A DNA stretch of 64,000 nucleotides from Natrinema hispanicum (GCF_900111485.1 NZ_FOIC01000006.1:62001-126000), one strand, 5' to 3'. Positions 34,730 through 44,605 are shown, counted from the first letter of the stretch. Notes: generated by a model from the sequence alone, not told the origin. Program-made: numbers and translations.

Positions 34730-36019
34730 ATGACCGACACCGAGTATCCCCCGATCAGCGAGCAACTGGACGATCTCGAGTCCGCTCGCACGGAGGGACG
34801 CCGGAAGATGGACTGGGCAGCCCAGCACATGCCGATTCTCGAGCACGTTCGCGAGGAGTTCGTCGCGAACCAGCCCTTCGAGGGCGAGCGGATCGCGATG
34901 GCGATGCACGTCGAGGCGAAGACGGCGATCTTAGTCGAGACGCTCGCGGAGGGCGGCGCGGAGGTCGCCGTTACCGGCTGTAACCCGCTGTCGACTCACG
35001 ACGACGTCTCGGCGGCGCTGGATACCCACGAGAACATCACCAGCTACGCCAAACGTGGCGTCGACGACGAGGAGTACTACGACGCCATCGAGGCAGTCAT
35101 CGCCCACGAGCCGACGGTCACCGTCGACGACGGGATGGACCTCGTCGCGGCGATCCACGAGGACTACCCCGAACTGATCGACGGCATTATCGGCGGCGCA
35201 GAGGAGACCACCACTGGCGTCCACCGCCTGCGTGCGATGGACGACGACGGCGCACTCGAGTACCCCGTCTTCGCGGTCAACGACACGCCGATGAAACGGC
35301 TCTTCGACAACGTCCACGGTACCGGCGAGTCCTCGCTGGCCTCCATTGCCATGACGACGAACCTCTCGTGGGCCGGCAAGAACGTCGTCGTCGCTGGCTA
35401 CGGCTACTGTGGCAAGGGCGTCGCGAAGAAGGCAGCCGGCCAGAACGCGAACGTCATCGTCACCGAAGTCGAGCCCCGCCGCGCGCTCGAGGCCCACATG
35501 GAGGGCTACGACGTGATGCCGATGGACGAGGCCGCCGAAATCGGCGACGTCTTCCTGACGACGACCGGCAACCGCGACGTCATCGTCGAAGAGCACTTCG
35601 AGAAGATGCAAGACGGCGTCTTACTCGCTAACGCGGGCCACTTCGACATCGAGATCGACCTCGACGCGCTCGATGACCTCGCCGTGGATCGCTACGAGGC
35701 CCGCGACGGCGTCGAGGCCTACGAACTCGCAGATGGCCGCCGGCTAAACGTCATCGCCGAGGGCCGCCTTGTCAACCTCGCCGCCCCGGTCTCGCTTGGC
35801 CACCCTGTCGAGGTCATGGACCAGTCCTTTGGTATTCAGGCCGTCTGTGTCCGTGAGCTACTCGAGAACGGTGATGCCTACGACGCCGGCGTTCACGACG
35901 TGCCCGACGAACTCGACAAAGAGATCGCCGAGATCAAACTCGAGGCAGAAGGCGTCGACTTCGACTCGCTAACCGAGACCCAGCGCGACTATATGGGTAG
36001 CTGGGATCACGGAACATAA
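34730..36019 (+). CDS. ahcY: S-adenosylhomocysteinase
   Basis: A 429-residue NAD-dependent enzyme that splits SAH to adenosine and homocysteine, clearing the product of methyltransferases. Blocks are clear: MPILEHVREEF, AMHVEAKTAILVETL, TGCNPLSTHDDVSAAL, IIGGAEETTTGVHRL, the catalytic NDTPMKRLFDN region, the NAD site VVVAGYGYCGKGVA and LANAGHFDIEI near 300. The frame extends upstream to 34523, but the ATG at 34730 begins the normal N-terminus. The SAH deaminase gene is two genes upstream. Confidence 0.97.
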   Translation: MTDTEYPPISEQLDDLESARTEGRRKMDWAAQHMPILEHVREEFVANQPFEGERIAMAMHVEAKTAILVETLAEGGAEVAVTGCNPLSTHDDVSAALDTHENITSYAKRGVDDEEYYDAIEAVIAHEPTVTVDDGMDLVAAIHEDYPELIDGIIGGAEETTTGVHRLRAMDDDGALEYPVFAVNDTPMKRLFDNVHGTGESSLASIAMTTNLSWAGKNVVVAGYGYCGKGVAKKAAGQNANVIVTEVEPRRALEAHMEGYDVMPMDEAAEIGDVFLTTTGNRDVIVEEHFEKMQDGVLLANAGHFDIEIDLDALDDLAVDRYEARDGVEAYELADGRRLNVIAEGRLVNLAAPVSLGHPVEVMDQSFGIQAVCVRELLENGDAYDAGVHDVPDELDKEIAEIKLEAEGVDFDSLTETQRDYMGSWDHGT

Positions 36020-36112
36020 CATCGGACGGGTCGAATCTCGTTGGATCGTCTCGGTTTTGAGTTACTAGCAGCGGATCGCGGATCGAGCGGACGAAAGACG
36101 AGCGCCACGTGC

Positions 36113-36934
36113 TCAGTCTTCGTGTCCAGAAGCACTGGTGTCGGCCTCGCTGACGACGAACACCAGACTGCCGTCCTCGAGGCCGCCGAGTCGAACTCGG
36201 ACCGGGAACGTCACACCCGTCCGTCGCTGGCCGGTGCAGGTGCCGGTCCACCGCCATCCCTCCGCAACGGTCGGCAATGCCACTGATTCGAGGTGGGAAA
36301 CGGCGTCGTCGGTAAACAGTTCTTGCCACGGGGTGCCGACGAGCTCGTCGCCGTCGGCACCGAATTGCATCCGAAGCGAGCGGCTCGCAAACTGGATTCC
36401 GTCGGTGGGATCGACGAGCGCGACCGCGTCGCCAGTGAGTTCGACGCTCGCAAGCGACCGCTTCGAGAGGGCTGTCAGTCGGTGCCGCTCGAGGAGGTCG
36501 GTGATGCAGGTAACGAGTCGCTCGCGTGGTTCGTCGCGGCCGACCACGGCGGTCCACTCGTACGCCCGGACCGCGCGCATGAGAGTGGGCGTGACCTCAG
36601 CAGCGAGGACGACGATCGGGAGCGCCGGCGTGTCGGTTTTGACTGTCTCGAGCCAGCCGACGTGCTCGCCCGACCTGTCGGTGGCGGCCGCGTCATCGCT
36701 GGTCATGTCGCTGTCGTCGTCCGTCACAGTTGCCGGGACGAGGAGACAGTCGATCTCGTCGACGCTGGCCCGTGCGGCCGCGAGCGTGGCGGCCGTCTCG
36801 ATGACAACTGGTTCGTCGTCGAACGCGCGTTCGATGTGGTCGCGGTCGCGTTCCTGATCGACGACGAGGAGGGTACGCTGTGCCGGCTGCCCTCGAACGG
36901 ATGGCTCGATCCCCGCTGCTGGTGGGACGAGCAT
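36113..36934 (-). CDS. Receiver-like and PAS domain sensory protein
   Basis: A 273-residue cytoplasmic protein. The first half (about 18-145) looks like a degenerate response-regulator receiver: it starts RTLLVVDQERDRDHIERAF, has IDCLLVPATVT where the phospho-Asp would be, and ALPIVVLAAEVTPTLMRAVRAYEWTAVV at its end. The second half (about 150-265) is a PAS domain (DAVALVDPTDGIQFASRSL; DGDELVGTPWQELF). The usual acceptor Asp (in DCLLVPA the Asp precedes the strand) is not well placed, so phosphorylation is doubtful. There is no kinase or HTH domain. It lies beside a HalOD1 protein and the large PAS regulator. Confidence 0.75.
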   Translation of the reverse strand: MLVPPAAGIEPSVRGQPAQRTLLVVDQERDRDHIERAFDDEPVVIETAATLAAARASVDEIDCLLVPATVTDDDSDMTSDDAAATDRSGEHVGWLETVKTDTPALPIVVLAAEVTPTLMRAVRAYEWTAVVGRDEPRERLVTCITDLLERHRLTALSKRSLASVELTGDAVALVDPTDGIQFASRSLRMQFGADGDELVGTPWQELFTDDAVSHLESVALPTVAEGWRWTGTCTGQRRTGVTFPVRVRLGGLEDGSLVFVVSEADTSASGHED

Positions 36935-37049
36935 TCAGACCACCTCCGGTCGCGGGTCGCTCGACGCGTCCGGCGAGACGGGAGCGGCGCTGTTTCCAGC
37001 AGTCGTCTCCTGCCGGACTCGACTGGGGCCGGTCGACTCGACTCGCGGC

Positions 37050-37307
37050 TTATCGGCTGTCATGGACGGTTCCATCGACCATGATGGTGCCGTCGCCTTG
37101 AACCTCGACGCGTGCGTCGCCGTACTCGAACATGACGCGGATTCCGTCGCTCGAGTCGGGTTGGAACAGTCGATCGAGTGCCTCGGGATCGACGGTATTG
37201 TACAGCGGGTCGAGTTCGCTCGGGGCGGTGTCTGTCGCGTCTGCGAGGGCTTCGACGACGCGCAGACTGATCGAATCGTTGTGATAATCGAGTGTGGCTC
37301 CGGGCAT
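37050..37307 (-). CDS. Single-domain HalOD1 protein
   Basis: An 85-residue protein that is only a HalOD1 (halobacterial output domain 1): SLRVVEALADATDTAPSELDPLYNTVDPEALDRLF, then a VMFEYGDARVEVQGDGTIMV hairpin. HalOD1 occurs as an output module at the end of haloarchaeal response regulators and, as here, alone. What it contacts is unknown. A similar gene is at 47.4 kb. It is divergent from the large PAS/HTH-10 gene across 272 bases. Confidence 0.82.
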   Translation of the reverse strand: MPGATLDYHNDSISLRVVEALADATDTAPSELDPLYNTVDPEALDRLFQPDSSDGIRVMFEYGDARVEVQGDGTIMVDGTVHDSR

Positions 37308-37579
37308 CTTGGCTTGACTAATACGATCCGTCGGTATCGGCTTGCCCGTTATACACGTAATTTTGCTGCCGCCCCAACACTACGTGTATAGTGTCTCGAA
37401 GATCGACGTCGTTTACCCGCTGTTCGCTCCATATCGCGGCCGGAGCGTGTGGTGGACGTCCAAAACCCGACGACACTGCGGCCCCAACCGTTTGTACTCT
37501 GCCAGCACTGTAATGGTGATATTGAGATGCGTGTGAAATAAACCGCTCATATCATTGTCAGTCATTCCATAGGCGTACC

Positions 37580-40500
37580 ATGGACTGGACTGCGGTTCAG
37601 AGCGGACTGTTCGCGGCCGACACGAGGCGGTCGCGTACGGTTTTGCTCGGCGTGATCGGTGTTGCAGTCTGGATCGTCGCTGGCCTCTTGGTCTCCGGAT
37701 TTCACGGCGTTGGCACGCAGACCGGACCTGGACTGCTCATCGTGGGTCTTGCCGCACGAAGCGGCTCCGATCGGACGAACGACCTCGAGCGGCTCACCGA
37801 CGCGCTTCGGCAGTTCACCTCGCGACTCGAGGACGAGTCTGCACGCTCCGAGTCCGAACAGTCTGTACAACCGCCGGCCGTCGACGGCCCGATCGACGTT
37901 ACGATCGATCGAGACGACGAACTCGGACGGCTCTCCGAGACCGTCACCGACTTGACGGCCGCGGTGTGTGACCGCGAACGGCAACGCGCCGAGAGCGAAC
38001 GGTATCGGCAGGACCTGTACCGGATCACGTCTGATCCGAACACGGATGACGAGACGAAGATCCGTCGCCTGCTCGAGTTGGGCTGTGAGCGGCTCGGTCT
38101 CGAGACCGGGTTCGTCTCCCGAATCGACGAGTCGGCCGACCGATACGAGATCGAGACGGCCGTCGGACACGGTACCGATCTCGAGGGGACGGTGCTGGAT
38201 CTCTCGGCGGTCTCCTGTCGCGACCTGTTCGAGTCGGCCGAGGTTCAGGGGGCCACTGACGCCAGTGCGGTCGAGTGGGACGACCATCCGATTGCCGACG
38301 AACTCGATGTCAACTGTCGTCTCGGTGGTCGGATCACCGTCGAGGGCGACCACTGCGGAACGATTTGTTTTCTGGATCGCGAGCCCCGAGAGCGAGCGTT
38401 TACGCCCGCCGAAACGTCGTTCGTGGAACTGATCGCCCGCTGGGTGAGCCAGACGTTCGAACGCCGCACTTACGTCGAGCGGATTCGGGAACGGGAGCGC
38501 CGTCTCGAGCGGGCACGGGCGTTTACCGACGATATGCTGGACGCGGTCGACGATGTCGTCTATCTCCTCGACGAGGACGGCACGGTGTGCCAGTGGAACG
38601 AGAGTCTGTGCGAGACGACGGGGTATACCGATGCCGAGATCGAGTCGATGCATGCGCTGGAGTTCTTCGACGAGGCGAACCACGACCGGATTATGAACTC
38701 GATCGCCGAGGTTCTCGAAACCGGGACCACACGTATCGATGTCCCGATCGTGACCTGCGATGGCGAGCCGATTCCCTACGAGTTCGTCGCGTCGACCCTC
38801 GAGAACCCGGCGGGCGAGCAGGTCATCGTCGGCGTCGGTCGCGACGTCAGCGAACGCTTGGAGAAACAGCGGCGACTCGAGCGATTCGAACAGTTCACCA
38901 CCGACGTTATCGATGCGTTAGACGACGTGTTTTACGTCCTTGACGAGAACGGCGCTCTCAAGCGTTGGAACGAGACGCTGGTCGAGGTCTCGGGGTATTC
39001 GGACGCCGAAATCGACGACATGCACGCCCTCGAGTTCTTCGACGAGGACGATCGGGACGTGATCCGCGATTCGATTACCGAAGCCTTCGAGACGGGCGAG
39101 ACGCACGTTGAAGCGGCGCTGCAGACGAAATCGGGCGATCGGATTCCCTACGAGTTCGTCGCGTCGGTGCTTAACGATCCCGACGGTAACCCCGTCGAGG
39201 TCGGTATCGGTCGAGATATCTCCGAGCGCAAGGCGAAAGAGCGCCGGCTTCGCAAACGCGAAGCCCACCTCGAGCGGACGACGCATCTGTTAGAGCACTC
39301 CCAGCGGCTGGCAAACGTGGGTGCCTGGGAACTCGACGTGACCGACGATTCCGCCGACGTTCGATGGACTGACGAGGTCTACAGTATCTTTGAACTTGCA
39401 TCCGATCAGGAACTCGATCTCGATCGGGTATTCGACTATATTGCACCGGAAGATCGGTCACGACTCCGCGCGGTGATCGACCGTGCACTCGAGGACGGTG
39501 AGGCGTACGATATCGAAAACCAGATCATCACAGCGGATGGCAACCGCCGCTGGATCCGCAGTATCGGTGCGCCCGTCCGAGATGACGGTGAGATCGTCGC
39601 ACTCCGCGGCGCGGCCCAAGATATTACCACGCGCAAGGAGCGCGAACGCGAACTCGAGCGCGCCGAGACGATCATTCAGGCGCTCGATGAGGTGGTGTAT
39701 ACGATCGACGCGGACGGAAACTTCCAGTTCGTCAACGATGCGCTGACACAGATCATTGGCTACGACCCAGACGCGTTGATCGGCGAACACGTCTCGACGG
39801 TGATGGCTGCCGCGGACATCGAGACGGCACAGAACCGCATTCGAGACCTACTCAGCGAAAACGAGCCGTCAGAGACGTTCGAGATGGTCCTCGAGACCGT
39901 CGACGGCGAGCGGATCGACGTCGAAAACCACATGGCGCTGTTGCCGATGGACGACGGCGAGTTCACCGGGACCGCCGGCGTCATCCGTGACATCACCGAG
40001 CGCAAGGAACGCGAGCGCCGTCTGGAAACGACGAGCGCTCGACTCGAGGCACTGTTCGAGAACTCCCCCGACATGATCAACGTGCTCGATACCGAGGGGA
40101 CGATCGTCGACGCCAATCGGCGGCTTGCGGACGCGCTCGGCTACACCGAAGACAAGCTACTTGGCACGAAGATCTGGGAACACGACGCGCTATTCAGCGA
40201 AGCCGAGGTGTTTACGATGCTCGAGGACCTGTCGGTCGGCGACCGTCGAAAGTTCGAGGGTCAGTACCACTGTCACGACGGCTCGACGTTCCCTGTCGAG
40301 GTCCACCTCATCTGTCTCGATCTCGAGAATCAAAACCAGTATCTGGCGATCAGTCGCGACATCACGGAACGCAAAGAGCGTGAACGCGATCTTCGCGAGA
40401 CGAAACGCCGTCTCGAACTCACACTCGAGGGGACGAACACGGCCGTCTGGGAGTGGGATCTAGACACTGACAAGGTCATCTGGAACGAGACGTACGAGCG

Positions 40501-42478
40501 GCTGCTCGGGCTCGAACCGGGGTCGTTCGGGGGGACGTTCGATGCGTTCACACAGCGTGTCCACCCAGATGACGTGGCTCGCGTCGAAGACGAGGTCACC
40601 CAGGCGATCGAGAACAACGAGCTGTTCCAGACGGAGTTTCGGCTCCAACACGAGGACAGAAGCTGGATCTGGGTTGGGGCCCGCGGGCGGGTCGTCGACG
40701 ACGATGCGGGCCCGCGAATGGTCGGGATCAACAACGACATCACCCGCCGCAAGGAGCACGAACTCGCCCTCGAGTCGCTCCACGGCGCTGCACGCGACTT
40801 ACTCGGCACCGACAGCGAAGACGAGGTCGCGGCGCTGGTCGTCGAGACGGCCGATGACATCCTCGAGGCCGCAGGCGTCGCGGTGTATCACCTCGATGCC
40901 GACGTGAACCGGTTCGAGCCGATCGCTTATACCGACGCGTTCGCACACCTCTGTGACGGCACTGCCTCGGTCGCCGTCGGCGATACCGACGCCGCACTCT
41001 GGAACGTCTACGTTACGGGGACGGGGATGGTCGTCGACGACCCCGCGTCGTTCGACCAGTCGCGAATCTTCGGTCCAGGCGTCGAGAGCGGCGTCATCGT
41101 CCCGATCGGCGATCACGGCGTCTTCGCGATCGCGTCCGACGGCGAATCGATCGACGTCGACGCCCGGCGGCTGATCGAGACACTGGTCGCGACGACCGAA
41201 GCCGCCTTCGACCGCCTTGAGAGCGAAGCCAGCCTTCGCGAGCGGGAAACGGAACTCGAGGAACGCAACCGGCGGCTCAACCGCCAGATCTCGATCACCG
41301 AACTTATCAGACGGATCGACCAGTCGCTAATCGGCGCTGACAGCCGCGCAGAGATCGAACAAACCGTCCCCGAACAGCTGATCGAGGCCGATGGCATCGC
41401 GTTCGCGTGGATTGGCCAGCTCGACGCCAGCGGCACGCGACTCGAGCCCAGCGCCTGGGCCGGCTCCGGTCAGGATTACTTAGACGACATGCCGCTCGCA
41501 TACGATGCGTCAGCCGAGCCGGCCGCCCGCACCGCCCGGACCGAGACACCGACGGTCGCCTCGAACGTCGTCGAAGGACTCCAGAGCGAAGCCTGGCGAC
41601 GCCCGGCGCTGGATCGGGGCTTCCAGTCGGTCATCAGCGTCCCGCTCTCGCACGCGGAGTACTCGTACGGTGTCCTCACGCTGTATGCAGACGAACCGGA
41701 TGCGTTCGGTGATCTCGAGCAGACCGTCGTGACGGAACTCGGTGACGGGATCGCAAACGCGATCAACGCCGTCGAGACGCGGGAGGCGCTCCACGCCGAA
41801 CGCGTGCTCGAGCTGACGCTTCGGCTCGAGGGAGCGGATGATCTCCTCTCTCGGATCGCAGCGAAGACCGATGCGACCGTCGACTATGCGGGGCTTGGGA
41901 CACACTCGGGCGACGAGACGCTGCTGTTTTTCGAGACCAGTGGCGTGTCGCCCGACGAGGTACACGCGGCGCTTGATGACCTCGTCTCGGTGACTGACTC
42001 CCGACTCATCAGTCGGACGGAAACCGACTGTCGGTTCGAGGCGACCGTCGCCGGCGAGGTCATCGCCTCGCGGCTGGTCCGCCACGGCGGCAGTCCGCGC
42101 TCGATGCACGCCGACGCGGCGGGGACTGAGCTCACCGTCGACGTCCCCACCGGAACTGACGTCCGTGAGTTCGTCGAGATGCTCCGCGAGGCGTATCCGA
42201 CCATCGAGTTGCAGGCCCGCCACCACGTCGAGCGATCGATGCGAACGCGCAGCGAACACGTCACATCGCTGCTCGACGCGCTGACCGATCGCCAGCTCGA
42301 GGTGCTCCGGACGGCATACTTCGCCGGCTTCTTCGAGTGGCCCCGCGAGAGCACCGGCGAGGAGATCGCCGAGTTGCTCGAGGTGACACAGCCGACGGTC
42401 AACCGCCACCTACGAATCGGCCAGCAGCGACTGCTGACACAGCTGTTCGAGGAGGGCAGCCCGGCTCTCGCGGACTGA
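37580..42478 (+). CDS. Giant multi-PAS/GAF regulator with bacterio-opsin-activator HTH-10
   Basis: A 1632-residue sensor-regulator. Order: an N-terminal hydrophobic segment (about 22-42); a charged linker; GAF (about 155-300); six PAS domains starting near 315, 440, 575, 700, 820 and 940, each closed by a DITERKxRE-like tail; two further GAF-like domains (about 1065-1220 and 1240-1400, the second of the bacterio-opsin activator type); and a C-terminal HTH-10 (LTDRQLEVLRTAYFAGFFEW, EIAELLEVTQPTVNRHL). PAS 1 and PAS 2 are near duplicates. HTH-10 proteins of the Bat type activate genes in response to light, oxygen or redox. No histidine kinase domain is present, so it probably binds DNA directly. 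Confidence 0.9.
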   Translation: MDWTAVQSGLFAADTRRSRTVLLGVIGVAVWIVAGLLVSGFHGVGTQTGPGLLIVGLAARSGSDRTNDLERLTDALRQFTSRLEDESARSESEQSVQPPAVDGPIDVTIDRDDELGRLSETVTDLTAAVCDRERQRAESERYRQDLYRITSDPNTDDETKIRRLLELGCERLGLETGFVSRIDESADRYEIETAVGHGTDLEGTVLDLSAVSCRDLFESAEVQGATDASAVEWDDHPIADELDVNCRLGGRITVEGDHCGTICFLDREPRERAFTPAETSFVELIARWVSQTFERRTYVERIRERERRLERARAFTDDMLDAVDDVVYLLDEDGTVCQWNESLCETTGYTDAEIESMHALEFFDEANHDRIMNSIAEVLETGTTRIDVPIVTCDGEPIPYEFVASTLENPAGEQVIVGVGRDVSERLEKQRRLERFEQFTTDVIDALDDVFYVLDENGALKRWNETLVEVSGYSDAEIDDMHALEFFDEDDRDVIRDSITEAFETGETHVEAALQTKSGDRIPYEFVASVLNDPDGNPVEVGIGRDISERKAKERRLRKREAHLERTTHLLEHSQRLANVGAWELDVTDDSADVRWTDEVYSIFELASDQELDLDRVFDYIAPEDRSRLRAVIDRALEDGEAYDIENQIITADGNRRWIRSIGAPVRDDGEIVALRGAAQDITTRKERERELERAETIIQALDEVVYTIDADGNFQFVNDALTQIIGYDPDALIGEHVSTVMAAADIETAQNRIRDLLSENEPSETFEMVLETVDGERIDVENHMALLPMDDGEFTGTAGVIRDITERKERERRLETTSARLEALFENSPDMINVLDTEGTIVDANRRLADALGYTEDKLLGTKIWEHDALFSEAEVFTMLEDLSVGDRRKFEGQYHCHDGSTFPVEVHLICLDLENQNQYLAISRDITERKERERDLRETKRRLELTLEGTNTAVWEWDLDTDKVIWNETYERLLGLEPGSFGGTFDAFTQRVHPDDVARVEDEVTQAIENNELFQTEFRLQHEDRSWIWVGARGRVVDDDAGPRMVGINNDITRRKEHELALESLHGAARDLLGTDSEDEVAALVVETADDILEAAGVAVYHLDADVNRFEPIAYTDAFAHLCDGTASVAVGDTDAALWNVYVTGTGMVVDDPASFDQSRIFGPGVESGVIVPIGDHGVFAIASDGESIDVDARRLIETLVATTEAAFDRLESEASLRERETELEERNRRLNRQISITELIRRIDQSLIGADSRAEIEQTVPEQLIEADGIAFAWIGQLDASGTRLEPSAWAGSGQDYLDDMPLAYDASAEPAARTARTETPTVASNVVEGLQSEAWRRPALDRGFQSVISVPLSHAEYSYGVLTLYADEPDAFGDLEQTVVTELGDGIANAINAVETREALHAERVLELTLRLEGADDLLSRIAAKTDATVDYAGLGTHSGDETLLFFETSGVSPDEVHAALDDLVSVTDSRLISRTETDCRFEATVAGEVIASRLVRHGGSPRSMHADAAGTELTVDVPTGTDVREFVEMLREAYPTIELQARHHVERSMRTRSEHVTSLLDALTDRQLEVLRTAYFAGFFEWPRESTGEEIAELLEVTQPTVNRHLRIGQQRLLTQLFEEGSPALAD

Positions 42479-42557
42479 TCGCTCACGATACCGGCTCACC
42501 GGATGGGCCGTTTCGGAGAGAGGAACGCCCAAGGGCCCAGTCGCCCTAACCACTGCT

Positions 42558-43367
42558 ATGGAAACGCCATCACGCTATCGCGACGGTCCGGTCCGGACGA
42601 CGCTCGTCGCGATCGGTCTGGCAGCGTTCGGGATTCTCGCGAGCCAGTTTACGACCCTCCCCGCGATCGCGCTCGAGCCGGCGCTGGCGACGTCTCCGAC
42701 GGACGCCTCCCTCGTGAGTCGAACGGCATTGCTGATCCTGAACTTCCTCGGCTTCGTGCTCGCCGGCGCGCTCTATCTTGCCGCGACCGGCCGCGGCTGG
42801 TCGTACGTCGACCTCCGGTGGCCGACGAAACGCGGCTGGCTCTACGTCCTCGCCGGCGTTCTCGGGAGCTTCGTGTTTTACATTCTCGTCAGTTTGGTCG
42901 TACAGGTACTCTCTCTACCGTCTGCAGACAATCAGGTCGCAACCTACATCGGGAACGATCAGACGATGGTCCTGATCATGATCGGCATCGTCTTCTTCTT
43001 CAACGCGCCTGCCGAGGAGTTCCTCTTTCGAAATATCGTCCAGAAACGCCTCTACGCCGCGTTCGGCCGGCTCACCGCGGTCGTCGTTGCCAGCGCGATC
43101 TTCGCGCTGATCCACATCATGTCGTATGCCGTTCTCTCCGACTCGCTGCTCGCGACTCTGGTTCCCGTCGTGGTCGTCTTCGGTGGCTCGATCATCTTCG
43201 GCCTGCTGTATGCGAAAACCGATAACCTCGTCGTGCCGATCGGTGCCCACGCCGCGTTCAACGCGATCCAGTTCGGCTTGCTGTATCTTGCCCTCGAGTA
43301 CGACCTCGAGACTGCCGACCCGTCGACGTCGCTGCTGGTCGACCTCGCAGCAATCGTTCCCCTGTGA
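42558..43367 (+). CDS. CPBP (CAAX/Abi) family intramembrane metalloprotease
   Basis: A 269-residue membrane protein of about eight helices. The active-site motifs are all present: EEFLFRNIVQ (EExxxR) at about 154-163, FALIHIMSY (FxxxH) near 184, and HAAFNAIQFG (HxxxN) near 233. Members act as intramembrane proteases; in haloarchaea their substrates are unknown. It follows the giant regulator after 79 bases and precedes hjc by 59 bases, all on the plus strand. Confidence 0.88.
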   Translation: METPSRYRDGPVRTTLVAIGLAAFGILASQFTTLPAIALEPALATSPTDASLVSRTALLILNFLGFVLAGALYLAATGRGWSYVDLRWPTKRGWLYVLAGVLGSFVFYILVSLVVQVLSLPSADNQVATYIGNDQTMVLIMIGIVFFFNAPAEEFLFRNIVQKRLYAAFGRLTAVVVASAIFALIHIMSYAVLSDSLLATLVPVVVVFGGSIIFGLLYAKTDNLVVPIGAHAAFNAIQFGLLYLALEYDLETADPSTSLLVDLAAIVPL

Positions 43368-43392
43368 TCGGCTGTGGCTGCCGCGTCGTCAG

Positions 43393-43402
43393 GTCTTTTA
43401 TT
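43393..43402 (+). promoter_or_regulatory. TATA-like box for hjc
   Basis: CTTTTATTAC is centred about 28 bases before the hjc ATG at 43427, so hjc probably has its own leaderless transcript in spite of the upstream same-strand gene. Confidence 0.45.
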
Positions 43403-43426
43403 ACCGCCCGCGGGTGAGGGTGCTAT

Positions 43427-43954
43427 ATGTCCCATGCGAAGGGCGACCGCCGCGAACGCGAACTCGTCAACGCGCTCGACGAGGCCGGCTTCGCGGTGAT
43501 GCGTGCGCCCGCAAGCGGCGCTGCGACCGACCGCGAACTCCCCGACGTGCTCGCCGGCGACGGTGAGCAGTTCTACGCCATCGAGGCGAAATCGAGCGCG
43601 GGCGACCCAATCTACCTCACCGGCGAAGAGGTCGAAGCGCTCATCTACTTCGCCCAGAACTTCGGCGCGAAACCCCGGATCGGCGTCCGCTTCGACCGCG
43701 AGGACTGGTATTTCTTCCACCCCGGCGACCTCTACGTGACCGACGGCGGCAACTACCGGGTCAAAAAGGAAACGGCACTTGCGGAGGGCACTGATTTCCC
43801 CGAGTTCACTGGCCAATCCGAGAAGGTCACGCTGGCGGAAGCCGCAGCCGATGGCAGTGTCGATGACGGCCCGGACGAGGAACTCCTCCGTGTGCTCAAT
43901 GCCGTCGAACAAGGCGTCATGGACGTCGAAGAGGCTGCTGAACTGCTCGAGTAA
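43427..43954 (+). CDS. hjc: Holliday junction resolvase Hjc
   Basis: A 175-residue archaeal resolvase that cuts four-way junctions. The N-terminal catalytic region is typical: [28 protein letters not shown] (Glu and Arg of the first helix), then [21 protein letters not shown] with the PD...ExK nuclease residues. [20 protein letters not shown] closes the core. A C-terminal extension (about 130-175) of acidic helix ([24 protein letters not shown]) is longer than in crenarchaeal Hjc but common in haloarchaea. It works at recombination intermediates alongside Hef (gene at 1.3 kb). Confidence 0.94.
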   Translation: MSHAKGDRRERELVNALDEAGFAVMRAPASGAATDRELPDVLAGDGEQFYAIEAKSSAGDPIYLTGEEVEALIYFAQNFGAKPRIGVRFDREDWYFFHPGDLYVTDGGNYRVKKETALAEGTDFPEFTGQSEKVTLAEAAADGSVDDGPDEELLRVLNAVEQGVMDVEEAAELLE

Positions 43955-43984
43955 CGCCGTTCGCGGTTCCGAACCCAGTCTCCG

Positions 43985-44605
43985 TTATCGTTTCTCGAGG
44001 CGCGTTCGCGGAAAGACGTAGACCTTCAGCGACGCGGGAACGACGCCGTTGGATGCGACGGTGGCGTGTGGATAGACCGCGCCCACGACGGGCACGTCCG
44101 GATCGTAGTCCTCGTTCGTCCTGTACTCGGCGACGGTACAGTCTGCGGCCCCGATGTTGACGGCGTCAGCCCGCAGCTCCGAGACATCGACGACCGTGAG
44201 CCGGTCGCCGGTCTCTCGATCGACGACGGTGTCGCCCGGATAGATCGTATGGTCGTCGCAGTAAAACGGCGCGGCCGCGTCCTCGTCGACGAAGACCGGC
44301 TCGCCACAGTCGTGACAGTCGACCGCGATCTCGCCTGGCGGTGGTGTTCGGCCGGCTGTGATCTCGAGTGCGACCCGGCGAATGTGTTTGCATCGAGTCT
44401 TGCGGAAGACGTAATCCGGGCAGGTACACCGGCCTGCCTCGAGATCGACGAGATAGGTGTGGTCGCTCGCGGACTCGACCTCGTAGAGGCCGTCGCCGAG
44501 TGGCAACACCGACATCGGCTCGGTGTGTGCCCGGCGCGATCGCTCCGGGAGATGGGCTGTGCGTGGGACTGGAAGCGGTGCTTTCGGTGACGCTGTTGTT
44601 TTCAT
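43985..44605 (-). CDS. SWIM zinc-finger protein
   Basis: A 206-residue protein. Residues of about 40-75 form a SWIM finger: HTYLVDLEAGRCTCPDYVFRKTRCKHI gives CxCx(n)CxH. A second, short zinc site may follow (VDCHDCGEPVFVDEDAAAPFYCDDH). The last third is beta-rich and ends in VYVFPRTRLEKR. SWIM domains bind DNA or protein, often in recombination contexts; the gene beside hjc is consistent with that but proves nothing. A later ATG at 44515 would remove 30 residues, but the PVPRTAHLPERSRRA region matches homologues I recall. Confidence 0.75.
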   Translation of the reverse strand: MKTTASPKAPLPVPRTAHLPERSRRAHTEPMSVLPLGDGLYEVESASDHTYLVDLEAGRCTCPDYVFRKTRCKHIRRVALEITAGRTPPPGEIAVDCHDCGEPVFVDEDAAAPFYCDDHTIYPGDTVVDRETGDRLTVVDVSELRADAVNIGAADCTVAEYRTNEDYDPDVPVVGAVYPHATVASNGVVPASLKVYVFPRTRLEKR

